Of a DNA stretch of 64,000 bases, positions 54,301 through 64,000 are shown in pieces. Positions within the stretch are counted from its first letter, which is position 1. The number at the start of each line of letters is the position of its first letter. The position numbers and the translations under genes are program-made. The notes below the pieces were generated by a model that saw nothing but the letters and a program-made list of their open reading frames with translations, made no database searches and was not told the DNA's origin. The stretch is from Cycas panzhihuaensis (lineage: Eukaryota; Cycadophyta). Location of the stretch: NCBI GenBank assembly GCA_023213395.1, contig CM041465.1, forward strand, positions 39,935,741 through 39,999,740, in the 5' to 3' direction.

Positions 54301-55189
54301 ATTTTTTCCAAATGTAAAATGACCTCTGCTCTTAATATTTTGTTCTTTATTTTTCTCTTTTAATTCTAACTCACTTCCTTTCTCAAAACTAACTTCTACT
54401 TTTAAATTTCATTTCACTTAAATATAGGGAATCCTACCCCATTATAAGCCATGATTGGAAGATTAACTAGTATGTTAGTTTTGGCCCTAGTTGAGATCTA
54501 TTCTAGGACACTTCACCTTGAAGAGGGGACATACCATGATATTCAATAATAGTAAGTTTTGGACATTTTATGAATAACATTGAATTATCATTATTATCTA
54601 TATGATAAGTATTTTTAGTGAATGCTTGAGAACTACTTATTTTACTTTAGCAATTATCATGATATTATGTGCAATATATAAATTTTCTACACAAAATAGC
54701 ATAGATTTGTGTGTTTTCAATTGTTTTTGGTGTGAGTCCCATTAAGATCCCCACAAGTGGTATTAAACCTTCGTGATTGAGGTCATTCAATTCTAAAAGA
54801 TCAAATTTTTAATAGATAAAACACTCATCTTAGTAATAGAAATAAGTTTTTTTTACTAAATAATTCTAAAATTTTATATCATAAGATATAATTGTGCACT
54901 CAAAAAATTAGAAATTATTTGTCTAAAATCTAATTTCTATGATTAGAAATTTTGATTTCTACTATTATAAGATAAAATTCTATTGTAAAAAATAAGAAAT
55001 TATTAGTTAAAATAAGATTTTAGTAATATACAAATATGATTTTAGTAGACAATAAGTCATTTCCAATAAGAACAAATTGATTTTTATAGGTTACATATAG
55101 TTTTTAGTGATTAGTAAGTTAGAAACAATAGTCCACAAGCAAATTATAGTGTTAGATCTAGGAGAAAAATAATGGCCAAAACTTTTTTC
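54301..55189 (+). other. AT-rich noncoding DNA, possible LTR and leader
   Basis: No gene. 'agtggtattaaaccttcgtgattgaggt' region near 54758 resembles the sequence just after gypsy LTRs, and the Gag that follows fits this, but I cannot set LTR borders. Confidence 0.35.
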
Positions 55190-55800
55190 CAAGAATGCAA
55201 TTGAGATCCAATAAGATACTAATGTATGACAAGATGGTGAACCACCTTTCAATCACAGTAGAGGACATTGCCAAAAGAGTGGATACTTTAAACCTTGAAA
55301 TGGTTAAAAGGCATAATGAAATGAAGGAATAAGTAGGAAATTAACTCTAAGAGTTTGACAAGAAATTATCTAACATAAATAAAGTCATACAATGATTACT
55401 AAAAGGTTAAATCCTAATGATAATAATGGAGATAAAGGACCCTCTAACCACAAGGATAATTCTCATCATAGTGATGAAAGAGAAGATAAAAAAATTAGAC
55501 TTAGAATTAACTATGGACTTAAGAATTCCAAATTTCTTTTGGAGAAATTTGACCTAGATAAATTGAGGGATATTCAAAGATAGATCATTCAAATGGATCC
55601 ATACTTTCAAATGTACTCAAGATCAAAAGAGGATAAAATAGTAGTGGCATCCCTTCACCAACATGGAAAAGCAATCAAATGAGTATATTGGTAGAGCATT
55701 GATTATGAGAGAACACCTTATTACAACAAGGGTTTTTTGAAAACCTCATTAATAGATCAATATGAGGATACTTGAAACATATATTACTTCTCCCAGATGA
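55190..55800 (+). pseudogene. gypsy Gag N-terminal half (another element), broken
   Basis: A coiled, charged N-terminus ('VEDIAKRVDTLNLEMVKR'), an Asn/Asp/His-rich linker ('NPNDNNGDKGPSNHKDN'), then the capsid start 'IQMDPYFQMYSRSKEDK', 'VVASLHQHGKAI' and 'YNKGFLKTSLIDQYEDT'. The pattern is that of gypsy Gag ('W...ME.YF....+....K...A...L.G.A..W'). Stops at 55581, 55678, 55690 and others. It is cut near 55800 and has no pol behind it. Confidence 0.65.
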
Positions 55801-55924
55801 CACACTTATAATAAACAAAATTTTTCTAAGCTTACTATAGGTTACGATGGAGATGCAGAGTAGAGCAGTAAACCATGAGAAAACTAATTCATATTTGAAA
55901 CATACGAATACATCATTTTGATTA
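55801..55924 (+). other. Unassigned junction sequence
   Basis: Lies between the Gag remnant and recognisable LARD-3 LTR; the LARD-3 border must be here but I cannot place it. Confidence 0.3.
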
Positions 55925-56026
55925 ACCCTTTTTTTTTTTAGAGTATACAAATTTCTTTGAATAGGTGGTGTTAATAAACACCAGGGGAGATGACCCCATA
56001 AAATTTATACTTTTGAGAGAGGAGGG
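55925..56026 (-). repeat. LARD-3 LTR, part left of copia E
   Basis: 'atacaaatttctttgaatagg' region and 'aacaccagggg..gacccc' followed by 'gagagaggaggg' match 12768-12832 of the LARD-1 LTR ('ttacaaatttattatatgag', 'acaccaggg', 'gaatgaggg'). Copia E then interrupts it. Confidence 0.65.
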
Positions 56027-56575
56027 TGTTAAACCCTATGTTTACATGTTAAGCCTATGTACTTTATTTTTTATGTAATATTTGTACTTTTGTACTTTAG
56101 GGGTGACTTATCACTTAAGTGATAAAGTGCACACCCACATTCTTTCCTAGTGATACAACATTGTCTCTAAATGGTCAAATGGACCCCCATGCACTTTTGT
56201 TCACTTAAGAGCCCTAAAAAGACACATGCCCTACATGCAAGGCATGTACCTTGGATGTTTGATACTTGTCAAACATCCAATGCCTTAGGTCTCTCCTTTT
56301 ACTCTATATATTGAGACCTCTTCTCATTGTTCTCATATAGAGTTGGAGCTGTATTATTATGCTGCTAGTTTGCTAATCAAATTGCTATTTATTTGGAGGT
56401 TGGATAAATTCCAACTCCTCATCTTTGGTATCATTTTTGCTCTTTCTCTTCATATTTAATATTTCTCATATTTGATCTCATAGTTTCATTCTTGTCTAGT
56501 ATATTTGCTTTCTAGAACTAGAGTGAACATAACTTCTAGATCTTGGGATTGTAAGGCCATTTGGCCATTTTCACA
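56027..56575 (+). repeat. 5' LTR of copia E (549 bp)
   Basis: TGTTAAACCCTATG to CCATTTTCACA; repeated at 61982-62529. TATA candidate TATATATT at 56305. Confidence 0.93.
56108..56125. repeat. Perfect 18-bp palindrome in the copia E LTR
   Basis: TTATCACTTAAGTGATAA. The 3' LTR has the same site with one change (ttatcacttaagtaataa), so the palindrome is part of the element. It lies about 190 bp upstream of the TATA candidate. Confidence 0.8.
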
Positions 56576-58880
56576 TTTGGTATTAGAGTTAGAGTAGACA
56601 ATTTCTCTCAGTTCTTAGTTTTTTGCTTGTTCAAGGGAGACTTAGAGTGGGTTTTTACGCTCCCTTGGTGACAACCTCCACTCTCTAAAAGTAATCCAAG
56701 GATTATTGAGGCTCATCTTTGCAGATCAAGGCTGTTATGAAGTATTTTGAAGTTTAGAAATGATTGCACTCTGATCTGGGACATTTTTCAAAGGTTTTAA
56801 GCTAGTTTTACTCACGCTTTTATGTGTTTTGAACTCAAAACTGAATTCTTTTATTGTTTTTTCTCAAAAATCAAGGTGTAAGAGTATTTTGAAGAGTTTC
56901 AAAGCTCACTAACTGAGATTATTATGAGCTATTAACTCTTTGTTAGCTGTAAAATATTTTTGGGTTGTTTTCAGGCCTCAAACCCTACTTAAAAAATATA
57001 AATTACTTGTGCACCACTCTTGAAGGCTCTTACTCATCTAAGAATCTCTATACAGCTCTTAAAAGGCACCACGGATATTCTACAAAGAGGAGATGGATCT
57101 ATAGACAACTGCACTATAGATTTTTCATTATCTGACCTGAGAGACTCTCCAAAAACACATATAGTTTGTTCTCCTTCCACAAACATCAGAATAGGTTGAA
57201 AATTACATGAGGCCTCCATCTTAGTTTGGCGTCCCTACCTCTGAAGTTTTGTTTCAATCCATTGTAGATTGAGCAACTTCCAATCTTCTATGTGTACACA
57301 ACCATCGTCGTTCCATTACTGCTGTTTGAACTCCTTTCTTTCAAAATTTTTAAAATATTTTAAAAATTTCTCTTATGTTTTAACTTTACGTTATGTTATT
57401 TGGAATATCTCTGAGAATATTTCACTTTACATAACCTTTTTATTCTAAAGTTACCTTTTTAACTTTAGTTTAAACTTTTAAAATACTTTTCTTTTAAGTC
57501 AAAATCACTAATCTCTTAAGTGTCTTTAAGTGAAGAGATTTCATCACTCTAAATGCTATGGTTTAGAGACAAAATTTAGTTTTCTAACTGATCTGCATTT
57601 TGAAATTAATATTTTTTCCTTTGTTTTAAGCCTTTACTTTGTCATTTTTTGACCTTTGGCTTGATATTTCTCAAGGAAAAATTAACTTTTTTTTTAACTT
57701 TTGAATATTAAAATCTTTGATGTAATTAGTGATTTCGTTAAATCACTATAGCCCAGCCAATCTCTCATCTTAGGAGATTAAATTCACTGGTTTTATTCCT
57801 CATTCAAGGCTCCCTGCATGGTGATCTTATCATTCAAAGTTGCAAAAAAGTGAAATTTTAGCCTTTACTTCTTTGACATTTTTGCCTCATTTAACACTTG
57901 ATTTATGTTGTATAAGTGTTAAAAAAATTTTGATAAAGTGATTTTTTTTTAAGTGTTAACACCTTGGGAAAGTAATTTTTATCACTATCTTAACACTTTT
58001 TTAAGAACTTTAGATGGTGACCTATTACCTTTAGTAAAAAACGAGGGTTTAAAACATCTTTTTTTAATCAAATCACTTTATTTTGTTGATTGTTGGGACT
58101 ATTTCAAAGTCCCAACACTTGGTGCTTGGCATCTTCAACTTACAAGTGACTCTTTTCTCTACTTTTCAAGCATTAAAAAGAACCCACTTACATTCGTTAC
58201 ATAAAGACTTTATGCTTTGAAGCACTTAGAATCTTCTTTAAAGTGCTAATATTTTCATTGTACTTAAGCACTTTACTTTACTTGGATTGGATAGAACTCT
58301 TCTTTTTTTATTAAAGTGCTCTTGTAAATCACTTAAGTGATCATTTTGATGTACTTAATTGCTTCACCTTGAAGCTCTTTTATCATTATAAATTAAACAT
58401 CTACATCATCCAAACAAAACCTACTCTAAAGTCCACTTAAACCTTTTAAAAGTAAACTTTAAAGTCAAGTAGAAGAGGCTCGAAAAAGGTTCAATCCTTG
58501 CCTCTAAAATAATCTTAAGCTTAGTGCATTTCCTAGGGGATCAACCGTTCATACGATCAGTGTACGATAATTAAGGTTTCTTGAAAGAAAGGAGATTCAA
58601 AAATAGTGTTATTGGGGCTGTGAAGTCCAGGGAAAGTATGGTACGTCTATGCAAATCAACCCTACCTACCTTGTCTTAGATTTAACTTGGCCAACTATTT
58701 GATCTCCTCTATAGATCAGGGTTGGACCAACTCCATAGCCTAGTCCTCTACTCCTCATCATTCTATTCAGTTGTTAGATCTTCTAGTAAGATCAGAACTA
58801 TTGGTTTCATTAGAAGGTGGAACTTAAGTGATAGAAGCTTTAAGTCCCCAAGTTATCTACTAGTTTCAAGCCTTATAACT
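56576..58880 (+). other. copia E primer site and long leader
   Basis: TTTGGTATTAGAGTTAGAG at 56576 is a mutated initiator-Met-type PBS. About 2.3 kb without a credible gene follow; short frames (for example 57953-58204) show no domain. Words such as 'cacttaagtg' and 'aagtgctt' recur, echoing the LTR palindrome. The leader is unusually long for copia. Confidence 0.7.
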
Positions 58881-59690
58881 TTAACATGGATGTAATTAAT
58901 ATGCTTAAGGTATGTACCATCAAAATAACAGGATAAGACAACTATCAAGAATGAAAAAGAGTCATTCAAAATCTCTTGATAATGAATGAGTTTTGGGGGT
59001 ATGTTTCTGGAAGAATACCTCAACATGTACCTACTATAAATAATGATGTAGTTGTTTATCCTGATAATGCTCTTGTTGCTACTTGGGAAAACAAAGATGA
59101 AATTGCTTTGGCATTCCTTCATATGATTATTAACGTTCATGTAGATCAGAATATTATATGTGCAAAGACTTTCAAGGAAGCATGGGACATTTTATCCTCC
59201 TTGTATGAAAGGTGAGATGAAACTTGCATATTGATAGTAAAAATTAAATTGTATTCTGTAAAATTTGTTAAGTCCATGTCAGCTTTTCTTTCTTCTATTA
59301 AGGAGGTATATAATGAATTGAATGTATTAGATAGTCCTGCTTATAGAGATGAAATTATAATAATAATTGTCAAAGCTCTACCTAAGGACTACAATGGCTT
59401 TGTTTTCTCTACTACTTGAGATGGTTCACTTAAATGAATGTCTTTAAATGAACTTGAAAGTTTGTTGTTTCAAAAGGAGAAAATCTACATCAAGGACAAT
59501 GATGATGAACCATCCATATCAACCATATTCATGGCTAAATCAAAAGCTAAGCATAATGCCAAACCTGCACTTGCAAAGCAATTTGGGAACATGAACATTG
59601 GTTCCTCAAAGGCCAATGTTATTTATCATTATTGTGGCAAAGTTGGCCACATAATACCTAATTGCAGGAAGAAACAAATAGATCTTTAGT
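58880..59690 (+). pseudogene. copia E Gag with CCHC knuckle, broken
   Basis: UBN2-type Gag: 'NEFWGYVSGRIPQ', 'DEIALAFLHMIINVHVDQNI', 'FKEAWDILSSLYER', 'SAFLSSIKEVYNEL', 'IVKALPKDYNGFV'. The knuckle is 'YHYCGKVGHIIPNC': the first Cys is Tyr, otherwise CX2CX4HX4C. Stops at 59213 and 59417. Asn/Gln-rich sequence follows in another frame. Confidence 0.85.
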
Positions 59691-60350
59691 AGACACGATA
59701 GGAGCAGTAACAACCATGTCAACAAAACCAAAGACAACAACAGTAACCATGACAACAATTCTAACAACAATGGTTTTAATAACAACATTAGCAACCCCCT
59801 CAATCAAATTGAGCTACATATCGAGGAGGTCAAAGAGGAAGCAGGGTTTAGAGATGGCAATTAGCATCACTTTAATTAGTTTATAGATGAGGACAAACTA
59901 TTTTGTGTATCATTCATCCAACGTTAATCAAACTTGGATTATTGACTTTGGAGCCACTCAACACATGACTGGGAATGAAGAACCCCTTAACGACATCAAG
60001 GAAGGAAAAGGTCAATTAATGACCTTCGATAATAATGAATCTATTAAGATTTTAGGCATAGGGACAATCAACTCCATTCCATTCTCTTTCCAATCCTTCC
60101 ACTATATTTCCTAATGGAAATGCCTATTTCATACCCTCCATGGAGAAGAGTTTACTATCTGTTAGCAAATTGGACAAACAATAGACGAACATTTTATTCA
60201 AGAATGGGAAATATGTAATAAGTGATAAAAATAACCAAGTAATAAGTGTTGGATATGAAGATCATGGCCTCTACAATTTGGATACGAATAATATCATACT
60301 TGATTTTGCTTACATTGGTTCTATTATCACTAAATTTTTATCCAAGATGC
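59691..60350 (+). pseudogene. copia E Gln-rich linker and aspartic protease
   Basis: A CAA-rich stretch encodes a Gln/Asn linker in one frame. Then 'TWIIDFGATQHMTGNEEP' is the copia protease active site, with D-F-G instead of D-S-G. Frameshifts follow near 60110. Confidence 0.8.
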
Positions 60351-61300
60351 AACTCTGGTATCAACATCTAGGCCACTTGAGCTAGACAATCTCAAGCAGA
60401 TGATGAACAAAAATATAGTACATAGAATTCCAAAGATGTATGGCATAAAATATCTTTGTGAAGCATGCATAATAGGGATATAACATCACTTGCCTTTCCT
60501 TAAAGGCAAAGTTTGGCATGCATTATATCCTTTGCAGTTAGTACATTTAGATTTGCGTGGGCCTATGTCCACCGCATCCTTTGGAGGAGCTTTGTACTAC
60601 ATCTCCTTTATTGACAATTTCGCCCATAAAGTTTGGGTTTACTTCATCAAGCATAAGTCTGAAGCATCTCAAAAGTTTAAGGAATTCAAGCTTGAAGTAG
60701 AGAATGATTCTGTCTAATCTATTAAAACACTAAGGATAGATAATGGATGTGAATTTACTTAAAATGAATTCAACCAATTCTATAAGGATAATGGTATTCA
60801 GAGACAACTTACTATTCCTTACACTCCTAAAAAATAATGGAGTCTCTGAAAGAATAAATAGAACTTTGACTAACAAAGCCAAAGTAATGATGCATGCAAA
60901 GGGACTTACTCAAGCTTACTGGGTAGATGCATTCTACATAGCTGTCTATGTGGTAAATTGAAGTCAAACAATAGAAATCACTAACATCACACTAGAGGAG
61001 GCATGGTCTGGCAAAAAGCCAATTGTCAGCTATTTAAAGACTTTTTAGTACACTACTTATATACATATCCCTAATTAGCAAAGAATTAAATTAGACAAGC
61101 ATAGTCTAAAGTGCATCTTTATAGGTTATGCCATTCATAGCAAAGCCTATGAGTTATATGATCTCATTGGAAAGAAAATGCATCTCTCAAGAGATGCAAT
61201 CTTTGCTAAAGAAAATCATAAGGAGTTGGATATAACATCCATCCAACCCCCTATTGACAAAGGTAAAAATATCGTTAAGGCTTCCCTTCCCTCTTAATCT
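60351..61300 (+). pseudogene. copia E integrase, broken
   Basis: 'LWYQHLGHLS' marks the pre-integrase zinc region. The core has Asp in 'VHLDLRGPMSTASFGG', Asp in 'RIDNGCEFT', Glu in 'NGVSERINRTLTNKA', then 'AYWVDAFYIAVYVVN', 'KCIFIGYAIHSKAYELYD'. All three catalytic acids are readable but spread over frames. A Ser/Pro-rich linker ends it near 61390. Confidence 0.85.
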
Positions 61301-61399
61301 TCAACTCCATGTACATCATCTGCACCTGCTAGACCATCCACTTCATTAGACTTAGCTCCACTTGATCCTAGCACATCTTCTGTTGATTAACCACTTAGA

Positions 61400-61960
61400 C
61401 CAGAAGATCTTGAGGTTCAGGTCACATTAATCAAAATGTTATCCAAATGGTATACTCAAATACTATATTATTAGAATATAGCTAGATGCATACTCAAAAA
61501 CATCAAAGGCACATTGCAGCATGGCCTTGAGTATGCACATGATGAGAACTTCACTCTGGAAGGGTTATCAAGTTCTGATTAAACAAGTTACTAGGATAGA
61601 AAGAAGCAACCTAATATTACCTTGTCCTCCACCAAAGTAGAGTACAAAGCTACAGTCACTGCAACTTATGAAGTTATCTGGCTATGACAAATTTTTGGGG
61701 AGCTTAGACTTGAGTAGAATCATCCCACTAGGATTTATTATGATAATCAAAGTATGCTCAAGTTGGTCAAGAATTCAGTCTTTCATGCAAGGACCAAATA
61801 TATTGAGGTTCATCATCACTTCATTAGAGAGCATATGCAAAGTGGTGAGATCAACCTTTAGTATAGACTGATAGAACAATAGACAGTAGATATCTTTACC
61901 AAGCCACATGGTAGAATAAAATTTATAAAATTTAGAGATGGTCTAGGAGTCCAACTTAAC
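61400..61960 (+). pseudogene. copia E RNase H; RT domain missing
   Basis: After 'SSVD' and a stop the sequence passes directly to 'ILKNIKGTLQHGLEYAHDEN', the very end of RT. Then 'KKQPNITLSSTKVEYKATVT', 'IYYDNQSMLKLVKNSVFHAR' and 'TKYIEVHHHFIREHMQSGEI' give RNase H. No 'YVDD' or other RT palm motif is found, so about 700 bp are deleted. The PPT 'aaatttaaggagggg' precedes the LTR at 61982. Confidence 0.85.
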
Positions 61961-61981
61961 ATTATAAAATTTAAGGAGGGG

Positions 61982-62529
61982 TGTTAAATTTTATGTTTAT
62001 GTATTAAGCCTATGTACTTTATTTTTTATGTAATATTTGTACTTTTATATTTTAGGTATGACTTATCACTTAAGTAATAAGGTGTACATCCACATTCTTT
62101 CCTAGTGACATAACATTATCACTAAAGGGTCAAATGGACCTCCATGTACTTTTACTCACTTGAAAACCCTAAAAAAACACACGTCCTATATTCAAGGCAT
62201 GTAGCTTAGATGTTTGACACTTGTCAAATATCCAATGCCTTAGGTCTCTCATTTCACTCTATATATTAAGACTTTTTCTCATTAGTCTCATATAGAGTTG
62301 GAGTTGTATTATTATGCTGTCAGTTTACTATCAAACTACTATTCATTTGGAGTTTGGTCCAATTCCAACTCCTTATCTTTGGTATCATTTTTTCTCTTTC
62401 TCTTCATGTTTAATCTTGCTCATATTTGATCTCATAGTTTTATTCTTATCTAGTTTATTTACTTTTTAGAACTAGAGTGAACATAGCTTCTAGATCTTGG
62501 GATTGTAAGGCCATTTGGCCATTTTCACA
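61982..62529 (+). repeat. 3' LTR of copia E (548 bp)
   Basis: TGTTAAATTTTATG to CCATTTTCACA. Confidence 0.93.
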
Positions 62530-62667
62530 TAGGGAAACCTCCTCAACACCTAATTCAAAATAATATAAAATAATATACAATGTTAATTAAATCTTTCCTA
62601 ACTTACCTTGAAGGGTTGTGTGCTACGTACTTTAAGGTAGGGTTAAGTGATGGGCATTAATTTAATA
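62530..62667 (-). repeat. LARD-3 LTR, part right of copia E
   Basis: 'agggaaacctcctcaacacctaattc' region matches 12831-12855 of LARD-1. The LTR start on the minus strand (TATTAAATTAATG, family TGTTGGAATTAATTG) is at 62667, followed by the PPT (minus strand ccattaagaggaagaa). Confidence 0.75.
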
Positions 62668-63365
62668 TTCTTCCTCTTAATGGTCATCATGTATATCTGT
62701 ATCTTCTCTTTAAACCTGTGAAACTTGAATTTGAAAAAAAAATTGAATATTTATCCTTTAGCTTGATCATCATCAACTTGCTTATTCCTTTTGGTAATGT
62801 ATGTCTCTTTAACATTGAGTGGTTCAAATGAAGTCCAAGTAGGTATAGCTTGATTTGAATGAAGATGAATAGGTACAACTCTAACTTTGCCTCTTAGAAC
62901 TTTGACTTTGTCTTCTAAAATCTTTATTTTATGAGTAATTATCATATTATAAGATTTCTCCCCCTTAAATAAAGGATCAACTTCGCGTGCAACAAGGTAA
63001 GTTCATTTGACTTGAATTCTCTTCCTTTGTCTTTTTATCACAAACAACCTACTCTAACATCTGTCTCACATGTTGAACAACATCAAAGTTAAATTTATTT
63101 ATATTGAGGGTTTCTCCCCCATAAATAGAATCTAAGGTGTCCTATACAGATTTAGAGGTCATTATTTCACAAACTTTAGAAAAGCATTATCATATATGGT
63201 GCAAAATAATATAGCTAAGGCTTTATTGTCATTTTTTATGTCTTCTTTAGCATTAAGGTCATATCTATCTTGTAGGTATCTCTAAAGATCATTTGTGATA
63301 AAGTAAGTTTGCATTGTTTTACACTATTGTGAAAAATCATGGCCATTGAATATAAGGAATCATAT
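62668..63365 (-). pseudogene. LARD-3 Gag-like protein, broken
   Basis: Minus-strand pieces 'FNGHDF', 'CKTMQTYFITNDL', 'RYLQDRYDLNAKEDIKND', 'LAILFCTIYDNAF', 'HVRQM' and, in the final part, 'HKIKILEDKVKVLRGKVRV'. They correspond in order to LARD-1/2 Gag. Several stops and frameshifts; the most decayed copy of the three. Confidence 0.7.
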
Positions 63366-64000
63366 TTGATTTAGATTAAGTGTAATTTGTATAAAAAATT
63401 TTAGTACATAATAAAAAAAAAAAAGGTTTTTAAGTAGATAAAATTTTAAATGATGTCAATACTAGTGCAAGTAGATGATAAAGATATTCTAAAAAGAATG
63501 TAATTCAATATCAATAAGTTTATCAATGATGTGGTCTTTTTAATAACTTCTAAGAAAAATGATGTAAGGCCTTTAAAAATGAAATGAGATTTCTCTTATG
63601 CAAAAAAAAAAAAAAACTTGAATGAAATATAATAACCTTTAAGCAAGATTAAATAAATAATAAACTCTTGAAAAAAATATGTAAGTAATCACTTTTCTTT
63701 TTTTTTAAGATTTGAACATACATATGTTTCTTGGTATCCTAATACATCTTCTTCACATATTTTGAAAAATTTCAAATATAAACACATAAGCATTTTTTTA
63801 TATATGCTTTCTTCAAAATATTTAAAATTTTTTTATTGTGACTATTGTATAGTCATATTCTTCCATTAAATATTGTTAACTGTTATTATTTGAATATTTC
63901 TTTTGTGAAACTTCAAAGTATACTTGTATTATTGTATGTCTTTAGAATATTTTTAAAACATCTTAAACTCCATCTGCATTTGAGGTGTTTTGTCTGATAA
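63366..64000 (-). other. LARD-3 noncoding arm, continues beyond the window
   Basis: AT-rich, no ORF; position and composition match the arm next to the Gag ORF in LARD-1/2. Confidence 0.5.

Larger units (their letters stand above)
56027..62529 (+). mobile_element. Ty1/copia element E (RT deleted)
   Basis: LTRs of 549 and 548 bp, PBS, Gag, protease, integrase and RNase H in copia order. The RT domain between integrase and RNase H is missing. Flanking 5-mers GAGGG and TAGGG share 4 of 5 bases. The flanks on both sides are parts of a LARD LTR, so it inserted into LARD-3. Confidence 0.88.

Overview
The window is plant nuclear DNA made almost entirely of nested, decayed LTR retrotransposons. I see no intact host gene, tRNA, rRNA or bacterial-type feature. 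The evidence is Ty3/gypsy and Ty1/copia Gag, protease, RT, RNase H and integrase motifs on both strands, LTRs with 5-bp target-site duplications (TSDs), initiator-Met-type primer sites, AT-rich spacers and a tRNA-derived SINE. So dense a stack of old insertions suggests a large-genome seed plant. A gymnosperm is plausible, but that is inference.

Layout. 1-835: end of a copia element (F). 836-8378: gypsy element A, with TSD CACAT, inserted in the LTR of F. 8440-10312: 2.3 copies of an ~807-bp tandem unit; the third copy resumes at 38256. Between them lies a 28-kb composite. It holds gypsy B1 (10313-25498, itself interrupted by the minus-strand non-autonomous element LARD-1 at 12439-18009), inverted Tat-type gypsy and copia remnants (25499-28111), and gypsy B2 (28112-38255). 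38807-46385: unclassified old retroelement DNA interrupted by LARD-2 (40036-46106), which is flanked by a 248-bp direct duplication. 46391-52473: gypsy C with perfect TSD TTATT and most of pol deleted. 52479-54300: old gypsy RNase H and integrase remnants split by a SINE with an 18-bp TSD. 55190-55800: another gypsy Gag. 56027-62529: copia E (RT missing), inserted in the LTR of a third LARD copy that runs off the right edge.

Two families stand out. (1) Gypsy A/B/C encode a Gag with four zinc knuckles (three or four visible in A). B2, and vestigially C, carry extra Gag-like segments between protease and RT. B1 and B2 carry a ~360-codon extra ORF downstream of integrase, preceded by a ~69-bp palindromic minisatellite. 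(2) The LARD family has copia-type PBS and PPT but no visible pol. Its single Gag-like ORF sits against the 3' LTR, its primer site is repeated in tandem, and its conserved arms flank an interchangeable centre. In LARD-1 that centre carries a recognisable exon fragment of ATP-dependent PEP carboxykinase. In LARD-2 it carries a TPR-protein (NPG1/TTC7-like) fragment. These are the best candidates for something undescribed.

All coding regions are broken by stops and frameshifts. Pairwise comparison of B1 and B2 shows the stops are mostly C-to-T (or G-to-A) changes, as expected for long-methylated, silenced DNA. All assignments are by eye; no database search was run.
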